Shown: piece after piece, positions 23,753 through 36,342 of the stretch | Layout of the letters: each line of letters begins with the position of its first letter | Position numbering within the stretch: position 1 is the first letter of the stretch | Origin: Pollenia angustigena | Lineage: Eukaryota; Arthropoda; Insecta; Diptera; Polleniidae | Assembly: GCA_930367215.1 (NCBI GenBank) | Contig: OV884059.1 | Span: forward strand, 29,193,882 to 29,257,881 | Reading direction: 5' to 3' | Length of the DNA stretch: 64,000 nucleotides | The notes under the pieces: model-generated | The model's database searches: none | What the model was told of the DNA's origin: nothing | The model's input: the letters and a program-made list of their open reading frames with translations, nothing else | Translations under genes and position numbers: made by a program

Positions 23753-24732
23753 TAGCATCAGACACACACACCCATATTTGTACTACAAGCATAAACGTTG
23801 TTGCAGCTTTACATTTAAAAGAAGGATTCATTGCTGTTTGCCTGCTTGTTTGTTTTTAATACTAGCATCTATACAACACTTAAAGTTTTAAACATGTTTT
23901 AGTCACGTAATAGTAATTTACACACGTCTCTATCATGTATATCTTGGAGCTGGTTCGCTGGTCATTCTATTTACATTTAATAAATAAATGGCGACCAAAA
24001 AATGTTGTATTATTAGAATATTGTGTGCATAAAATAAGTGAATGTGAATACGCTAATTTTAATTAAAATTATACAAAAAATTTTGGAGAAATAAAAACTA
24101 TCAAACACTTTCAAGGACTTTAAAAAAAAACATGTACCTTCTCCACAATTTAATGGAAAAGTTTTTTTTAACACTTATTTAACTTTGACCTTTGCAAAAG
24201 CTTTCAGCAATATTTTTTTTTCCTCAAAAATCAAATTTAAAAAATTATTTTACAACGGAAATTACTTCTCAAAAAATTCCTTTGCTTGTAATTTAACTTT
24301 TTATTTAAAATTTAGCACTCTTTATACATATTTCAATGTTTGAGAGAAAAGTGCATTTTGTTTATTGATTAAATCTATACGTTTTTGATTGATTCCTAGT
24401 TTGTAGGTAATTTGTTGCTAAACAAAGCGGAACTATGTTTTGCATTAAACGGAAGCAAAGCAATACACATTATTGCCAATAACCCAGAATTACTAAATAG
24501 TTAATGGTTTATAGATGGGAAAAAACAAAACTTGTTTTATAAATAGTGTAAAACAAAATAATTGATGGATAATGGGAAAATGTATTTTTGATAAGTTAAT
24601 TTAATTAGGAAAGAAATAAAAAAATTTAATTGAATGAAAACTTTTAAAATTTTAACTTTAACCCATTAACGCCCTAATCAAAACGGTTAATAATTTTACC
24701 AATTCAAATTTATAATACCAGTATTTAAACAC
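23753..24732. other. Intergenic, no gene seen
   Basis: AT-rich DNA without recognisable coding or terminal repeats. Confidence 0.4.
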
Positions 24733-24966
24733 TAGGGTATTCATTCGATTAACCGTTAACCGGTTAACCATATAATTACTACCCGATTAACTGATCGCTT
24801 AATTAAAAATTGGATTTTCGATTAACGATTAAACCGGTTAATTTCAGTCGATTAACCGATGGGACAAAATTTTGAATTTTTTGTGTTTTTAATTATGCGT
24901 GAGTTCCAAAAAGCAACTCGCTATTTTAAATGCATTCTACAATGCAACAATGTAGAATTTTACAAT

Positions 24967-25354
24967 AGCCCAATTCACAATCTTGTGCAAATGGTCTTGC
25001 ATCGTAGCATTTGCAAAATGGTATAGTAAATACTGTAGTATACTTTTGGGATTATAGTAAATACTATAACATTTTTCAGATCGGCTTGGTTCACTGAGTG
25101 TTAGCTGTCGTTTTGCAATCAACTCGAGTAAATATAAACTATTGGTTTTAGGCGTTACATATCTGCAAAAGAGTAGCAAGTGCATTGCTGTATATTTTGT
25201 TGGTGTAGAGTAAAAATATACTATACCATTTTGCAAATGCTACAATATATAGTTATGGTTTTAACCATAATCCCAAAAGTATGCTATGGTATTTACTATT
25301 CCATTTTGCAAATGCTACGATGCAAGACCATTTGCACAAGATTGTGAATTGCGC
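24967..25354. mobile_element. Foldback element with about 90-bp arms, inside the hAT
   Basis: AATTCACAATCTTGTGCAAA at the left is exactly mirrored at 25331-25350. The match runs through GGTCTTGCATCGTAGCATTT and continues, more loosely, toward the centre. Confidence 0.85.
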
Positions 25355-25499
25355 TAATGTTATCTGTACCAAAGTTCACCAGAAGAATCACCAAAGTGCA
25401 CCAAGAAAGTTGCGCTTAGAAATATTTTTTTTCATACAATATATTCTTAAAAAACAGTACAAAAACCGAAATTAAGAAACTCGTTAATAATTCGGAATG

Positions 25500-25760
25500 A
25501 ACTTTGTCAGGATAAGTTAGATGATGACCTTCCAATAGAAGAAACTCTCGATAGTTAACCAACAACAGAATTAACCGAAACAATTAGAAGTGGCATAATG
25601 GAAGATTTTATATGTTTTGACATAACCTGGAAAATCACTGAGAAATTAGATATTCTGTATTATGCGTTGCTTTCGAGTTCTCCAACATCTACGATAAGTG
25701 AAAGAATTTTTTTCAAGTCAAGTTTTATCAAAACTAAAAAAAAAACCAAATTATTTTTCT
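25500..25760 (+). pseudogene. hAT transposase C-terminal (dimerisation) remnant
   Basis: Translation of 25655-25740 gives YYALLSSSPTSTISERIFF and then a KSSFIKTKK-like end, matching the SSAPSER-x-FS dimerisation signature of hAT transposases. Upstream frames are full of stops, so nothing functional remains. Confidence 0.6.
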
Positions 25761-25815
25761 GAAACATTATTTTATAATATCTCTTTTAATTACTGAAGTA
25801 ATGATCTCACAGCGT

Positions 25816-26606
25816 ATTATACCCTTCACAACAGGTGGTGAATAGGGTATATATAAGTTTGTCATTCCGTTTGTAATTACTATAATACTGATGTTAGACC
25901 CTATAAAGTATATATATTCTGGGTCCTTATGAGGAGCGAAGATGATTTAACGATGTCCGTCTGTCCGTTGAAATGGGTTTTCCGAAGACCCCATATACGA
26001 TGGGGGCCAGGTTATTACACATTTATGTCACATATGATCCGGAATTGTTTGCTATTGAAATTCAGCAAGATCGGTCCACAAATGGCTGAGATATGAGTAA
26101 AAAATCTCGACTGCCTCAAATTTGTTCCTTTAAAGGTCCAATTAGACGTGACATTACCATACCATATGTATATGATATGCCGCTCAAATAAAGAAACCAA
26201 CTCATGGACTCAATATATTTTAATTTAACGCTTCTTTAGTAAAAGTATTCGTAGCCGAGTTGTTAAGTTCTCTCCTGAGACTGATGATATTGCCAGTTCG
26301 AATCCCAAAAATAATTTTTTTCATTTGATTTTTTTATGTTCTAAAAAACGATTTTAAGATTATAAAGCGAATTTCAAACATCAACTTTGGCAAAAGAGGA
26401 AACGGGCTTAGGTACATATATAAATTTTTTGTTTTTTTTATATTCTTCGGCATGACGAAATGAAAAGTTGGCGTGGCTCAATTAATATTTATTTATACCT
26501 ATCTAAAGAACGTTATTTATGTATATAACTTTTTGTTCTTATCTCATCATGGTGAAGGGTATAAAAGATTCGGCATAGCCGAATATAGCACTCTTGCTTG
26601 TTTTTT
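25816..26606. repeat. Dispersed fly repeat ending in a TTCGGC(A/C)(T/A)AGCCGAA hairpin (copy A)
   Basis: It starts TATACCCTTCACAACAGGTG, runs through GGGTATATATAAGTTTGTCA and ATGTCCGTCTGTCCGTTGAA, and ends GGGTATAAAAGATTCGGCAT, AGCCGAATATAGCACTCTTG then a T run. Other copies or parts lie at 37459-37775, 38183-38325 and 40126-41384. I do not know its class. Confidence 0.75.
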
Positions 26607-27216
26607 AATAAATACATAATATGTATTAATTAAAAAATATGCTTTAGATATTTATAATTAAAATTATTGTTTGCTCGTTTTAGTTCAAAAATTGTTAAGT
26701 TTTACTAATAAACTCCAAATAATAAATAACTTTACTAATAATACTTAATTTATAAATAAACCTTATTAACCGGTTAACCGATCAATAACAAAGTTAACCG
26801 ATTAAACCAAAACCACGATTAATTAATCGAGCGATTAACAGAAGAAAGCAAAAGCTCGATTAAATTAATACCATATTAAACACTAACCTTAAAATCAAGG
26901 TTGGTAACCGATACCGATACCGTTTAAATTGAATAACGGTATTGAAACCGATACCGAAGTTAGTTTTTTGCAAAAAATACCGGTGTGCGTCTATTTTTTC
27001 CTTAATACTGTTATAATACCGGTACAATCGTTTTGGTATAAAAAAAATATATTTCAAATTGAAAAAATTAAAAGTTTCAACACTTGTGGTAATGAAAAAT
27101 GTGTTCGTTAACTTGACGCTCTATGGTTGCAACACTGTTATTGTTTTGTTACTTACTACATATGATAAAACCATTAATGTTCCTTGGATAAAACCGTTTC
27201 GTTCTATGGTTATAAA

Positions 27217-28156
27217 CAGGGATGCGATTTCCATGCAAATGCATGTTTTTTGTCGGTAGTCTAAGAACGATGTCGATCAATTATCTTTCCGAATCATTAA
27301 ATTTGCGATAAAATGGCATCGATTTGTTTTTGCATATTTTTGCATATTTTGGTGAAAATGCATATTTTTGCATATTAAGGTTTTGAATGCATATTTCTGC
27401 ATATTTTGAGTGATTTTTTGTAAATTTCCAAGTTGCAGATAATTAAGAAGCCAATTCCATAGTATTGCAATTTTTAATGAAATATAGCCCATGATTCCCC
27501 AGCCACCGCAGCCAGTAGAAGCAAAATGGAGGCCTGGCTACATGCTTCAGAAATCTATTCAAAAAACTTCGAGTAATTTAAGAATTTTAAAAGAGCTTGT
27601 TGATGCCGATGATTGTGCAATTAAAAAAGAAGAAAGAAATACATATTTAATTTAAAAACATCAGAAGTCAATAAGCATTTGTATTTTCCATTTACGGATA
27701 GATATATTGGTGAAAAAATAAATAATTACGAGGGATTTAGTTCAGCTAATACTCAAGTCAAATTAATTGATATTGCGGAAAGTAAAATTAAAAATGTGGA
27801 AGGAAGAAAAGCCCGACAAATGAAAAAAAAAAATCTAACACGTTTTGCAAAAAAAATTTTAGGATTTCAAAAAAATTTCAAATATATTTGATCGGATCTG
27901 GAATCAAAGTGGGATCGTACAATAAATTTTTTAAAAATGCATTGGCATTCTTAAAGTACAAGACATTTTTACTTTTAATAAAACATTACTTATTTATTTA
28001 CACAAACAAAAATTTTTTAGTAAAATTAAAAAAAGATTTTTTGTGGAAAATTTTCAAGTTTTTAGTGCATATTTTTTTAGTGCATATTTTGGATTTTTTA
28101 GTGCATATTTTATGCGCATAGTTTCGATTTTTTAGTGCATGAAAATATCATCCCTA
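27217..28156. mobile_element. hAT element nested in a hAT; perfect 8-bp duplication
   Basis: GTTATAAA lies on both sides (27209-27216 and 28157-28164). The ends are CAGGGATGCGATTTCCATGC and, reversed, TAGGGATGATATTTTCATGC. TTTTGCATATTT motifs repeat near both ends. Confidence 0.9.
27480..27890 (+). pseudogene. Transposase fragment inside the nested hAT
   Basis: Frames at about 27490-27650 (PPQPVEAKWRPGYMLQKSIQ) and 27679-27891 (FTDRYIGEKINNYEGFSSAN) look like pieces of one former protein, broken by stops. The W-x-x-x-Y-L context fits hAT-like transposases loosely. Confidence 0.4.
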
Positions 28157-28259
28157 GTTATAAATATAAATTCTACAACAACATTTTAGGAAATTTTTTG
28201 GCGTGGTGATTCATAGTTTGAAATACAAAAGTTCAAGTATAAAAATATTTAGCATTCTG

Positions 28260-28465
28260 AAGGGCCAAATACACTTACATATAAAAATAGTATTTGTAAA
28301 GTACTCATCAATACTCGTTAGTGAAAATGTGTTTATATGTATGACACAGACGATGCTGGATGGAAAATCAAAAATTTTGATATGATGGTTAATATTACAT
28401 CTAGAACACGTACACGAGTGATTTCGCCAGCATGTTAAGCATTTGACAAGTGTATTTGGCGCTTT
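28260..28465. mobile_element. Second copy of the 9218-9414 MITE family
   Basis: The ends AAGGGCCAAATACACTT and AAGTGTATTTGGCGCTTT are inverted. The core GACACAGACGATGCTGGATG matches the reverse complement of the 9218 copy. Confidence 0.75.
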
Positions 28466-28758
28466 ACTGATTAAGTTTTTATTGTTATTGTGTTGATATT
28501 TTTAGTTAAAATCAATAAATAAAATAAATGTATATATGTAATACATAAACACATTATATTTGAATAATAAAATACATTTACATTATGTATATATGTAAAT
28601 AAATCTTACTTTTTTTAATTTAATTTTTTTTTTTTTTTTTCGTTTAGTTCATTTAATTGTTAAACCGGTATACCGATACCGTTATAGTTCAAATACCGAT
28701 ACCGAAATAAAGAAAAGTTTAATACCGATACCGAAATTCCTTTCGGTATCCAACCTTG

Positions 28759-29345
28759 GTTAAAATACTACAAAGTACTTATAGTTTGGAATTGTATATT
28801 TTAGATGTTATTCTCATTCTTTTTCCTGTCTTCTTCGTCAATTCTAGAAGACGATTGTCTATTATTTTTTCTTGTCAATCAAAAAGAAAGTATAGTCGGT
28901 CAAGCCAACCATACAAAAGAAAAAAATTTTGCAAATGTACCCTATTTGGGACCAAGGAGGTTAGGAGGTTAAATTTCATGTGAAAGTTCCTTGTGCCGAA
29001 TATTATTTAGATATGGGCATTTCCATTTTGACGTGTCGTGATATTTGTACCACAAAATGCAAAAAAATTAAATGAAGAAGTCAAATTTGTAAAAAGTGTT
29101 TTTATATATATAAAGTAATGAAGTAGCACTATATTCAGAAAAAAATTACAGCAATCGATGCTAAGGATTTGCAGATATAAGCAAAAATATGCGCTGGCGG
29201 GACGTTGATTTTGACTTGCATTACAAAACTTAATAAGACTGCGAATTAAGCAAGACGTTTTGTATAAAAACTTTTTTAGTTAGCTTTGGACTTATAAAGA
29301 TTTATTTTTCAAGCTATCAAATTTAAAAATCTTTGCTCGTTTTAA
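28759..29345. other. Intergenic, no gene seen
   Basis: AT-rich; short chance ORFs only. Confidence 0.4.
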
Positions 29346-31594
29346 GGTACATATGGGCATTTTCAGCGAAAAGTCTTCTTTTTTTTAATGTAACGCCAGA
29401 ATGCAAATAAGGTTGTATTTTAGGACCATGTTGTTTAACCGTTATCCCTTTTGTTACTAAATGTAGAGCAGAGAACTGCAAAATCACTATTTTTCTTGAT
29501 TTATTCATACGCTAAAATTTACATTCAATCTTTGCTTGCAAAACAAAGTTCAACGTTGGTAATTTTTACATCGTTTCGTTCACATTTGATTTTTGCATTT
29601 ATTCATTTTTTATTGAAAGTGCTTTATTTGCATTTTTGTTGCGCATGCAATATAACACAAATGTGTAAATTCAAAGGAACACATTCTTATACTTTTGCAT
29701 TCAAGTAGTCATTGTCCACTCGATGACCATTAACAACAATAAACCACTCGAAGATACGCTTTGTTAAAATTAACAACAATAACAAGAATACATTGTACCT
29801 ACATACAGAACTACTGTACTTTTTAAAAGTAAAAAAAAAATTATGTTTCTATGGAAATTGTTTGTATGTAGTACATATGTGCGTTTAGTTTCATTTCAAT
29901 TTTTTTTTTTCTTGTACCACATAGTTAATGCTGAATGAATACATGAGTAATGATTGCTTGATTTCTGGCTTTTTTGTTTGTATTTTTTTTTTTTTTTTCT
30001 TTACCAAAACAATCATTGTCGCACCGAACACACAAACATCTTTATTAAAACACGAAGCTAACGATTGTATAAATAACAAAGCACGATGTGCATTATTTGA
30101 ATGACTGCAAACCAGCAGCGAATATTTGCGGTTGCGCAAGTTTGATTGTATGACCGCAAGTGAGTTTATTTGTTGCTGTTGATTTAATGCGATTTTTTTA
30201 CAATTGCACAAAGCCGTTCTCCGATGTAGAGCTACCCTGTAGTAAATAAAATAGTCAGTTGCAAAAAACACTAACTATAAATTAACTTTTTTTTAAATGA
30301 CTACAAATTGGTTTAAATCTCATGCAGATATCAACCAAAAAGGCACACGTAAAACTCAAATAAAATCAAAATAAGTAAAACAAGCATGCCATGAAGTCAA
30401 ATGAAAAAAATATATACAAACATTTTAAAATAATTAAAAAATGAAACAATACAAATCTGTTTATGTACTAGCAATTATGTGGCGTATTTATTTCAGGACT
30501 ATTATACATCATCATTTAGGGCAGTTTAATGCAAAATTTTCATAAATAATTATTTCTATAACAAAATATATAAAGATATACATACATATGTATGCATGTT
30601 CATATGTACATATATTTTTTTTACAAAAATTATTTAAAATTTAAATAATTTATTATTAACTGACAATACTTTTAATTAATTACAAATAGGTTGAAAAATA
30701 AGTACAGTTAAACCTCGATTAACCGGGCCTCTATTAATCGGTTACATCTATTAACCGGCATGCGGTTCTTTTTATTTTTTACCTCTATTATCCGTGCTTC
30801 ACCTCTATTATCCGTGCTTTAGATTTATACCTTTATTTACCGTGCTTTACATGTATTATCCGTGCAGCATTCATATGATTTTGTTATGTTAATCTAAATC
30901 CGGTGTTTCCCCTTAAAGTTAATGTGCCCACACATAAGAACATATTTGCGTTTGTATTCGTAAGTAAGTGAAATTTGAACATTTCGTCAGAAGAAATGCA
31001 AAAAAAAAAGCATAAAACGTCGTAAAATGTACAAATTTTGTGCACTACATGAGTTTGATCAACCAAAGCATAATCAGTAAATATTTGATTTTGCATTGTC
31101 TATGGGAATTTGTATGTTTTTTATAAAAATATGTGGTATATTTGAATCTGCAGTTCCATAAATTTAATGTTGAAATAAAAATAAATAAAAAAAAATAAAT
31201 TTCTGTATATATTAATATAACCCCTACCTATTAACCGTGTATTTCGATTATCCGTGCTGGTGCCGGTCCCACGAGAGCCGGATAATAGAGGTTTAACTGT
31301 AGTTGGTAGTCAGTTAAAAAGTCATGCAAAGATGGCCAATTGACTACTGCCTATGACATGCCCATGTTAAAATAATGAGTCGTCGACAAGGAAAAAAGTC
31401 ACTTAATCAACTAGATGTGGTTATAAAAAAACCAGTTTGAAGTTAGTTATAACTGTGTTTGACTTCCTACAGGGTAGTTGCGTTTTACACCACAATATAA
31501 AAAAGTATGCATATACAATTTTTTGAGAAATAATTTAAATTATTTCTGGCGTTACGTTACAAAAAGGAGACTTTTCGCTGGAACTGCCCATATC
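29346..31594. repeat. 50-bp inverted repeats 2.2 kb apart, possible decayed element
   Basis: ATATGGGCATTTTCAGCGAA at 29346 and the reverse of TTCGCTGGAACTGCCCATAT near 31575 match, and the similarity continues through AAGTCT...TAACGCCAGAA. Between them are low-complexity AT-rich DNA and an independent pogo-like MITE. No transposase was found. Confidence 0.55.
30705..31299. mobile_element. pogo/Tigger-like MITE with TA target duplication
   Basis: CAGTTAAACCTCGATTAACC and, reversed, CAGTTAAACCTCTATTATCC form the ends, each flanked by TA, 595 bp long. The CAGT(T)...CCTC form is characteristic of the pogo/Tigger group. The ends carry ATTATCCGTGCTT repeats. No transposase. Confidence 0.85.
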
Positions 31595-31639
31595 TTTAGG
31601 AAATTTGTTTGCCTTTAAGTGGTTTTTGGAAGGTGATTT

Positions 31640-32230
31640 ATGTGGGACTAATGATAAATTTTACACCCACCGGACAAGTTTTGTCATGTCATAGTAGCTA
31701 CAGTAAAAGGTCATTGTTACCAATTTTTATGTAAATACTAACATTTATAAGGAAGTTATAACATTAAAAGCATTTTTCGGGGGTAGTATTTGTATGGGAG
31801 CTATGGTCAAATATGGACCGATTACAATAAAATTTAGTTAATAGATTTTGATTGCAATAAAATTAGTTTAAACCTTATTTAGTCCTAAAACGAACATAAT
31901 AAGATGGTTTATGGGCACAAAGACTATGTGAAATTATGGACCGATTCGCTCCCTTTTTTAAATATGCTTAATCCTTGTGCTAATTAGAGCCTATGTACCA
32001 AATTTCATCCAATTATCTCCAAAATTGCGACTTGTACTTTGCGCACAAGGATTACACGGACAGCCGGACATCCAGCCGCCCGGACATCGTTAATTTGACT
32101 CAGTAAGTGATTCTGAGTTGATCGGTAGGTATACTTAAAGGTGGGTCTAGGATCAATATTTTAAGGTGTTTCAAAAATCACCACAAATGAATAATACCCT
32201 CTCCACTATTGTAGTATGGGTATAAAAATT
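31640..32230. repeat. Dispersed repeat with GACAGCCGGACATC segment
   Basis: Contains TATGGACCGATTACAATAAA, ACACGGACAGCCGGACATCC, GATTCTGAGTTGATCGGTAG and a terminal ATACCCTCTCCACTATTGTA. From memory this resembles a common non-coding repeat of higher flies, distantly related to copies A-D here. Confidence 0.5.
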
Positions 32231-33656
32231 ACCTAGTCTATTATTATATTGTGCACTGCTTTGAGATAAGCTTTAGCACTTCATTATCAAAAATGTATTA
32301 AAAGAGTTTCATAGAGGTCGAGTCTTTCAAAATATCAAAAAGAAGAGCCCATCGTTCTTCAGTACATTTTCTCCACTAAGGCAACTCTATTCTAGTTTCA
32401 AATATTTTTGATTTAGCACATTCCGTAAAGTTCGATGACGCAAATGACTTAAGGTGTTCATCGGCATCGCTACTCCATTGATCTTCGACGATTGTGGTAT
32501 GTCTGTGAGTAACAACTTCTATATTACCGGAAACATTTCAGGGTAATTTGTTTCCATACAAGTTATCGTCTTCACTTTCCTTCTATTTTTTTTTTTTATA
32601 ACACCTGGATTGAGTGGTAGCCTATGCACGTCGTATGTAGGATCGTCTTTGCTATTGTGGCTAATAATGTCATGTATAGCTTTTTCTAACCCAAAATAGT
32701 TTTGGCGGTCCAAAAAATAATTCTTAACACGTGTGCACACTTAAACAAACAGTTCGCAAGTAAATACTACCAAAGCATATTGTATAAAATTCTCCATACA
32801 CATTTCCAAGATGCATGGTTACTAGGCAACGAAATCCAATATAAAATAAAATAAGATTTTCGGCAGTTATACGCGCCAGTGTGTAATGTTTCCTATAGGC
32901 AAGAATGGGATTGAATGGGTTTTAACCATTTGTACTCATTTTTCCCATTATGAGTGTTAATAAAAGGTCACTTGTTGAAAATAAAACATACAAAGTAGAC
33001 AAATAAATATGCCTATACTATGCTACTTTATTAAAGCTCAAGCGGCCAGTGTACTAAACTTAGTACATACAGCAAGACTTTATACGTTACAGCGAGAAAA
33101 ACTTTATACGAATTAAGCCGTTTTGTGTGTTTTTCTATTTAAATACAGTGTTAAAGAATAAATATAATACTTTTTATCACTTTTTATCACTCTCTTCAAC
33201 TAAAACTATGTTTAGAAGAATTTTTATATTTTTTAGAAATTTGTTTAAATTACATACCATTTATTTGGAATTTATATGATATTGGAAGTAGTCCAGGAAT
33301 GTTCTTTTTATCTCCAAATCCTTCGTTAGTTACAAACTCTTCCTGTTTCGTAATTTATATACACCATAGTTGGGGGTAGTGCACTAAATATTGATTTAAA
33401 TCAGCAGTGCACTATCACTAAATAAAACTGAAAAAATATTAGTTTGCACTCTTTTTATCAGCGTTAGTGATGATTGCTATTTTTTTAACTACCAATAAAA
33501 AAAAAATTAGTGATATTGAAAATTTTTCACTATCACTAAACGCACTCAATACAAATAGTGCAAAATTTGAACATACAATCAAAAAAAGCTGCATATAATT
33601 ACATTATTTTTATAGTTTGTACCTTAAAAATGGTGATACTTTTTTCATTATAATTA
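32231..33656. other. Intergenic, transposon debris
   Basis: No clear gene. GTGCACTATCACTAAA and TTTTTCACTATCACTAAACG near 33407-33545 are short inverted/direct motifs of an unknown repeat. The small minus-strand ORF 32740-32519 is not recognised. Confidence 0.4.
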
Positions 33657-34183
33657 CAGTAGAATCCCGATAATTCGTAATAGCAAGGGACCGGCCATTT
33701 CTTACGAATTATAGGGGTTTTCGATTTAGCGGGGTTTCGATTTAACGGGGTTAAAATAAAATAAATACGAATAATCGGGGTTTTTCAATTTATTTACTAA
33801 AATGATAAAAAAACATAAAAAACAATGGCTAAAAATAAAATATATAAAAATTATTCATGTAATAAACTGATCAAACTGATCTTGAGAAAATAAACCCCAT
33901 ACACAAGCAAAAACCCACGCAAAAATAAAATAGTGGTAAACAAAAAATCATTCTTTCCATGTTTCTGTTGTTTTTATTACGTATTATAAGTGGTAGTTAG
34001 CAAGCAATTACGATTTATAAGAGGTAAAGAAGATTTTATTTGAAAAAAAATTACGAATAAGCGAGGGGACCAAAATGTATGGAAGTTTTACGAATTAACG
34101 AGATTTTTTCAAGGGACCGACAGTTTATTACGAATTATCGGGAATTACGATTTAACGGGGTACGAATTATCGGGATTTGACTG
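33657..34183. mobile_element. Second pogo/Tigger-like MITE with TA target duplication
   Basis: CAGTAGAATCCCGATAATTC and, reversed, CAGTCAAATCCCGATAATTC, each TA-flanked, 527 bp. The interior repeats TTACGAATTA and GATTTAACGGGG. A different family from 30705-31299. Confidence 0.85.
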
Positions 34184-34258
34184 TATTGTATATTTCCATA
34201 AATTTTTATAGTTAGGTTTTAACTGTCATTAACTTCTGACATTTATTGATCTAAATCG

Positions 34259-35020
34259 TTGCACGCTGCCATTTTCACTTTCTATTTTATGTGTGCTCCA
34301 GGAGCTATCAATCGGGCTCGCTGGATGATGAAAATTATCTATTCTTTGAAAATATGCATTTTCCGAAACCAGTTGCAATCTTATATAGACAAATCAACAG
34401 TTGATGCCTTGCTTGAATTAAGTTCATTTATTTTAAGAATATATATCAAATATTGGTACCTCTGCCAGTGCCCTCGATACGCTCCTCTCAATGATCCGAG
34501 CCTATTAAAGGAATTGGATAGTTATAAAATTATTAATTAATGAAGCAGTTGCAAAAGCCTCGTTTAAAACTTTTCTAGGTCATCAGTGGTACTTAACTCC
34601 GAAATTGGCTGCCTCAGCGTTTTTTGATGAACGTATCGACACCAAAACTCTGCACTTAATGACAAAAACCTTGCAGATACTCCATGCAGCGATTATGAAG
34701 TAGCAAATGTAACTTTAACAGAAGAAAACTTTAGAAATAAAAAAATTCAACAATTCATTTCAAAAGCCAGTCTTACTTTTTTTTTAAGCTTGCAATATTT
34801 CAATCGATTTTTTAAAAATAGATCCAGAGAATTGGAAAGCCAACAAGTCATTTCAAGAGAAAAAGAAAAAAGTTCACCAACTACAAGTGGTAAATGATGT
34901 GGCAGAACGAGGTGTGGCTTTGGCTAATACTTATATTAATGTCACAACTTCTGAAACTGATTACCAGAATTTATTGCAAGGTATAGAACTGCATCACAAG
35001 AACCTCAATAAATGATTTTT
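34259..35020 (+). pseudogene. Broken transposon-type ORF, family not recognised
   Basis: 34259-34540 encodes a 93-aa stretch with GAINRARWMMKIIYSLKICI and further on WYLCQCPRYAPLNDPSLLKE. After stops, about 34815-35015 encodes WKANKSFQEKKKKVHQLQV and then DVAERGVALANTYI. The pieces look like one decayed protein of a mobile element. I cannot assign it. Confidence 0.45.
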
Positions 35021-35089
35021 CACAGAGCAAAAGAAAAGTTTTTTTTTTTTTAGTTGATTGGGTAAGATTGGTGAACTGGCAAACAGCTT

Positions 35090-35726
35090 AAGGAGCATAT
35101 AGACGACATGTTTTTGTCATCTGACATGTCAAATTTCCCACTGCAAAACACATACATGTCGTGTGTTACCTTTTTAACTTTGCTTCTGTAAAAGTCAGAC
35201 GCAAAGTCATCTGACAAAATTTCAATTAGAGCGTGCTCTATTTTCTTCTGACAAACCATCTGACATCAGAAATCTATGCCGGGAAGAAACTGGCAGCGGC
35301 GTCAACTATTGACGGAATCATTAGCCGGCTGAAGTTAATATTTTACAATACCAAGATATGTATGCTCATCTCACCATTGAATATAATTTATGTAAATATA
35401 TACATAAAAACCGTTTAATTATAAAATTCTAAATTGGTATCTTTAAAACAAAAGAAAAAATGTTAAGATGGCTAAATTGTTTTACGGCGCAAATAAATAT
35501 TTTCGTGGCGGCAGCAAGCTATTTTGAAACCGAGAACTACTTTGGTTTCTGCAATAACAATGCGAAAAAAAACAGAGACAATGTCAGAAGTAAATTACAT
35601 GTACGTTTGTGACCGAATATTATAAACCTTATGTAAAACAGCAATTATGACAGACATGAACAATTACATGTGACTTGAAAATTTGACATGTCAGATGACA
35701 AATACATGTCGTGTACGGGCGCCTTT
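35090..35726. mobile_element. TIR element with about 45-bp ends and TTA target duplication
   Basis: The left AGGAGCATATAGACGACATG and reversed right AGGCGCCCGTACACGACATG lead into ...TTTGTCATCTGACATGTCAA in both arms. TTA flanks each end. Harbinger/Tourist-like by duplication length. Confidence 0.8.
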
Positions 35727-36342
35727 ATAATAACATATACTGGGTATAAAGATAAAAACGGGTATAACTCAGGAACGGTAAGAACAAATTTAAAAATTGT
35801 TTATTCATATTAATAAGAATTAATTTGTCTTTCAAACTGCATCATTAGTTTTTTTCGTTTTAATTTAAACTTAAAAAGTTGTAAATCGTTATTACAAAAT
35901 TTTTGAAAAAATTACGAAAAATTGAAATTAAGGGTATCTTAATGTGTAAACTCATCACCAAAACTTATAATTTTTTCACACATCAATAAAGCTTGGATAC
36001 TTTTCTTTAAAACTGTTTCCTCAAGAGTGAAGAAACTCGTGGTATTAACCAAGTTATGAGTAAAGTTAAAAAAAGGCCGAAAACTCCTTTTTTATGAAAA
36101 CTCCATTTGCGCGACCTCTAAACCTATCCGAAAATTCTTAAAAAAAAACCAAAAATACTTTACCCTATAAGCTTTTAAATTTTAATTGAGCACCTAAAAA
36201 AATCAGAAAGAAAAAAATTTTTGGGTGCAGGGGTTCGCTAGTACTTAATATAATTATTTTTCATTATTATTTTAAGGGCAAACAACAAAAAAAAAATCCT
36301 ATATGATAATAATTATTTTATTCGGATGAAAAAATTTAACAA
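35727..36342. other. Intergenic, no gene seen
   Basis: AT-rich, nothing recognisable. Confidence 0.4.

Larger units (their letters stand above)
24733..26875. mobile_element. hAT element, 2.1 kb, with perfect 8-bp target duplication
   Basis: TTAAACAC lies directly before the left end (24725-24732) and after the right end (26876-26883). The ends are TAGGGTATTCATTCGATTAA and, reversed, TATGGTATTAATTTAATCGA. Sub-terminal regions are packed with GGTTAACCG/CGATTAACC motifs, typical binding-site clusters of hAT elements. The inside holds a transposase remnant and two further repeats. Confidence 0.85.
26896..28758. mobile_element. hAT-type element with 8-bp target duplication (7/8)
   Basis: CTTAAAAT precedes and GTTAAAAT follows. 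The ends CAAGGTTGGTAACCGATACC and reversed CAAGGTTGGATACCGAAAGG are inverted, with many GATACCG sub-terminal repeats. It is host to a second hAT (27217-28156) and a MITE (28260-28465). Confidence 0.8.

Noticed and set aside
29891..30271. 126-aa minus-strand ORF with Lys-rich end
   Set aside because: Composition follows a poly-T tract; no recognisable domain and no splice or promoter context.
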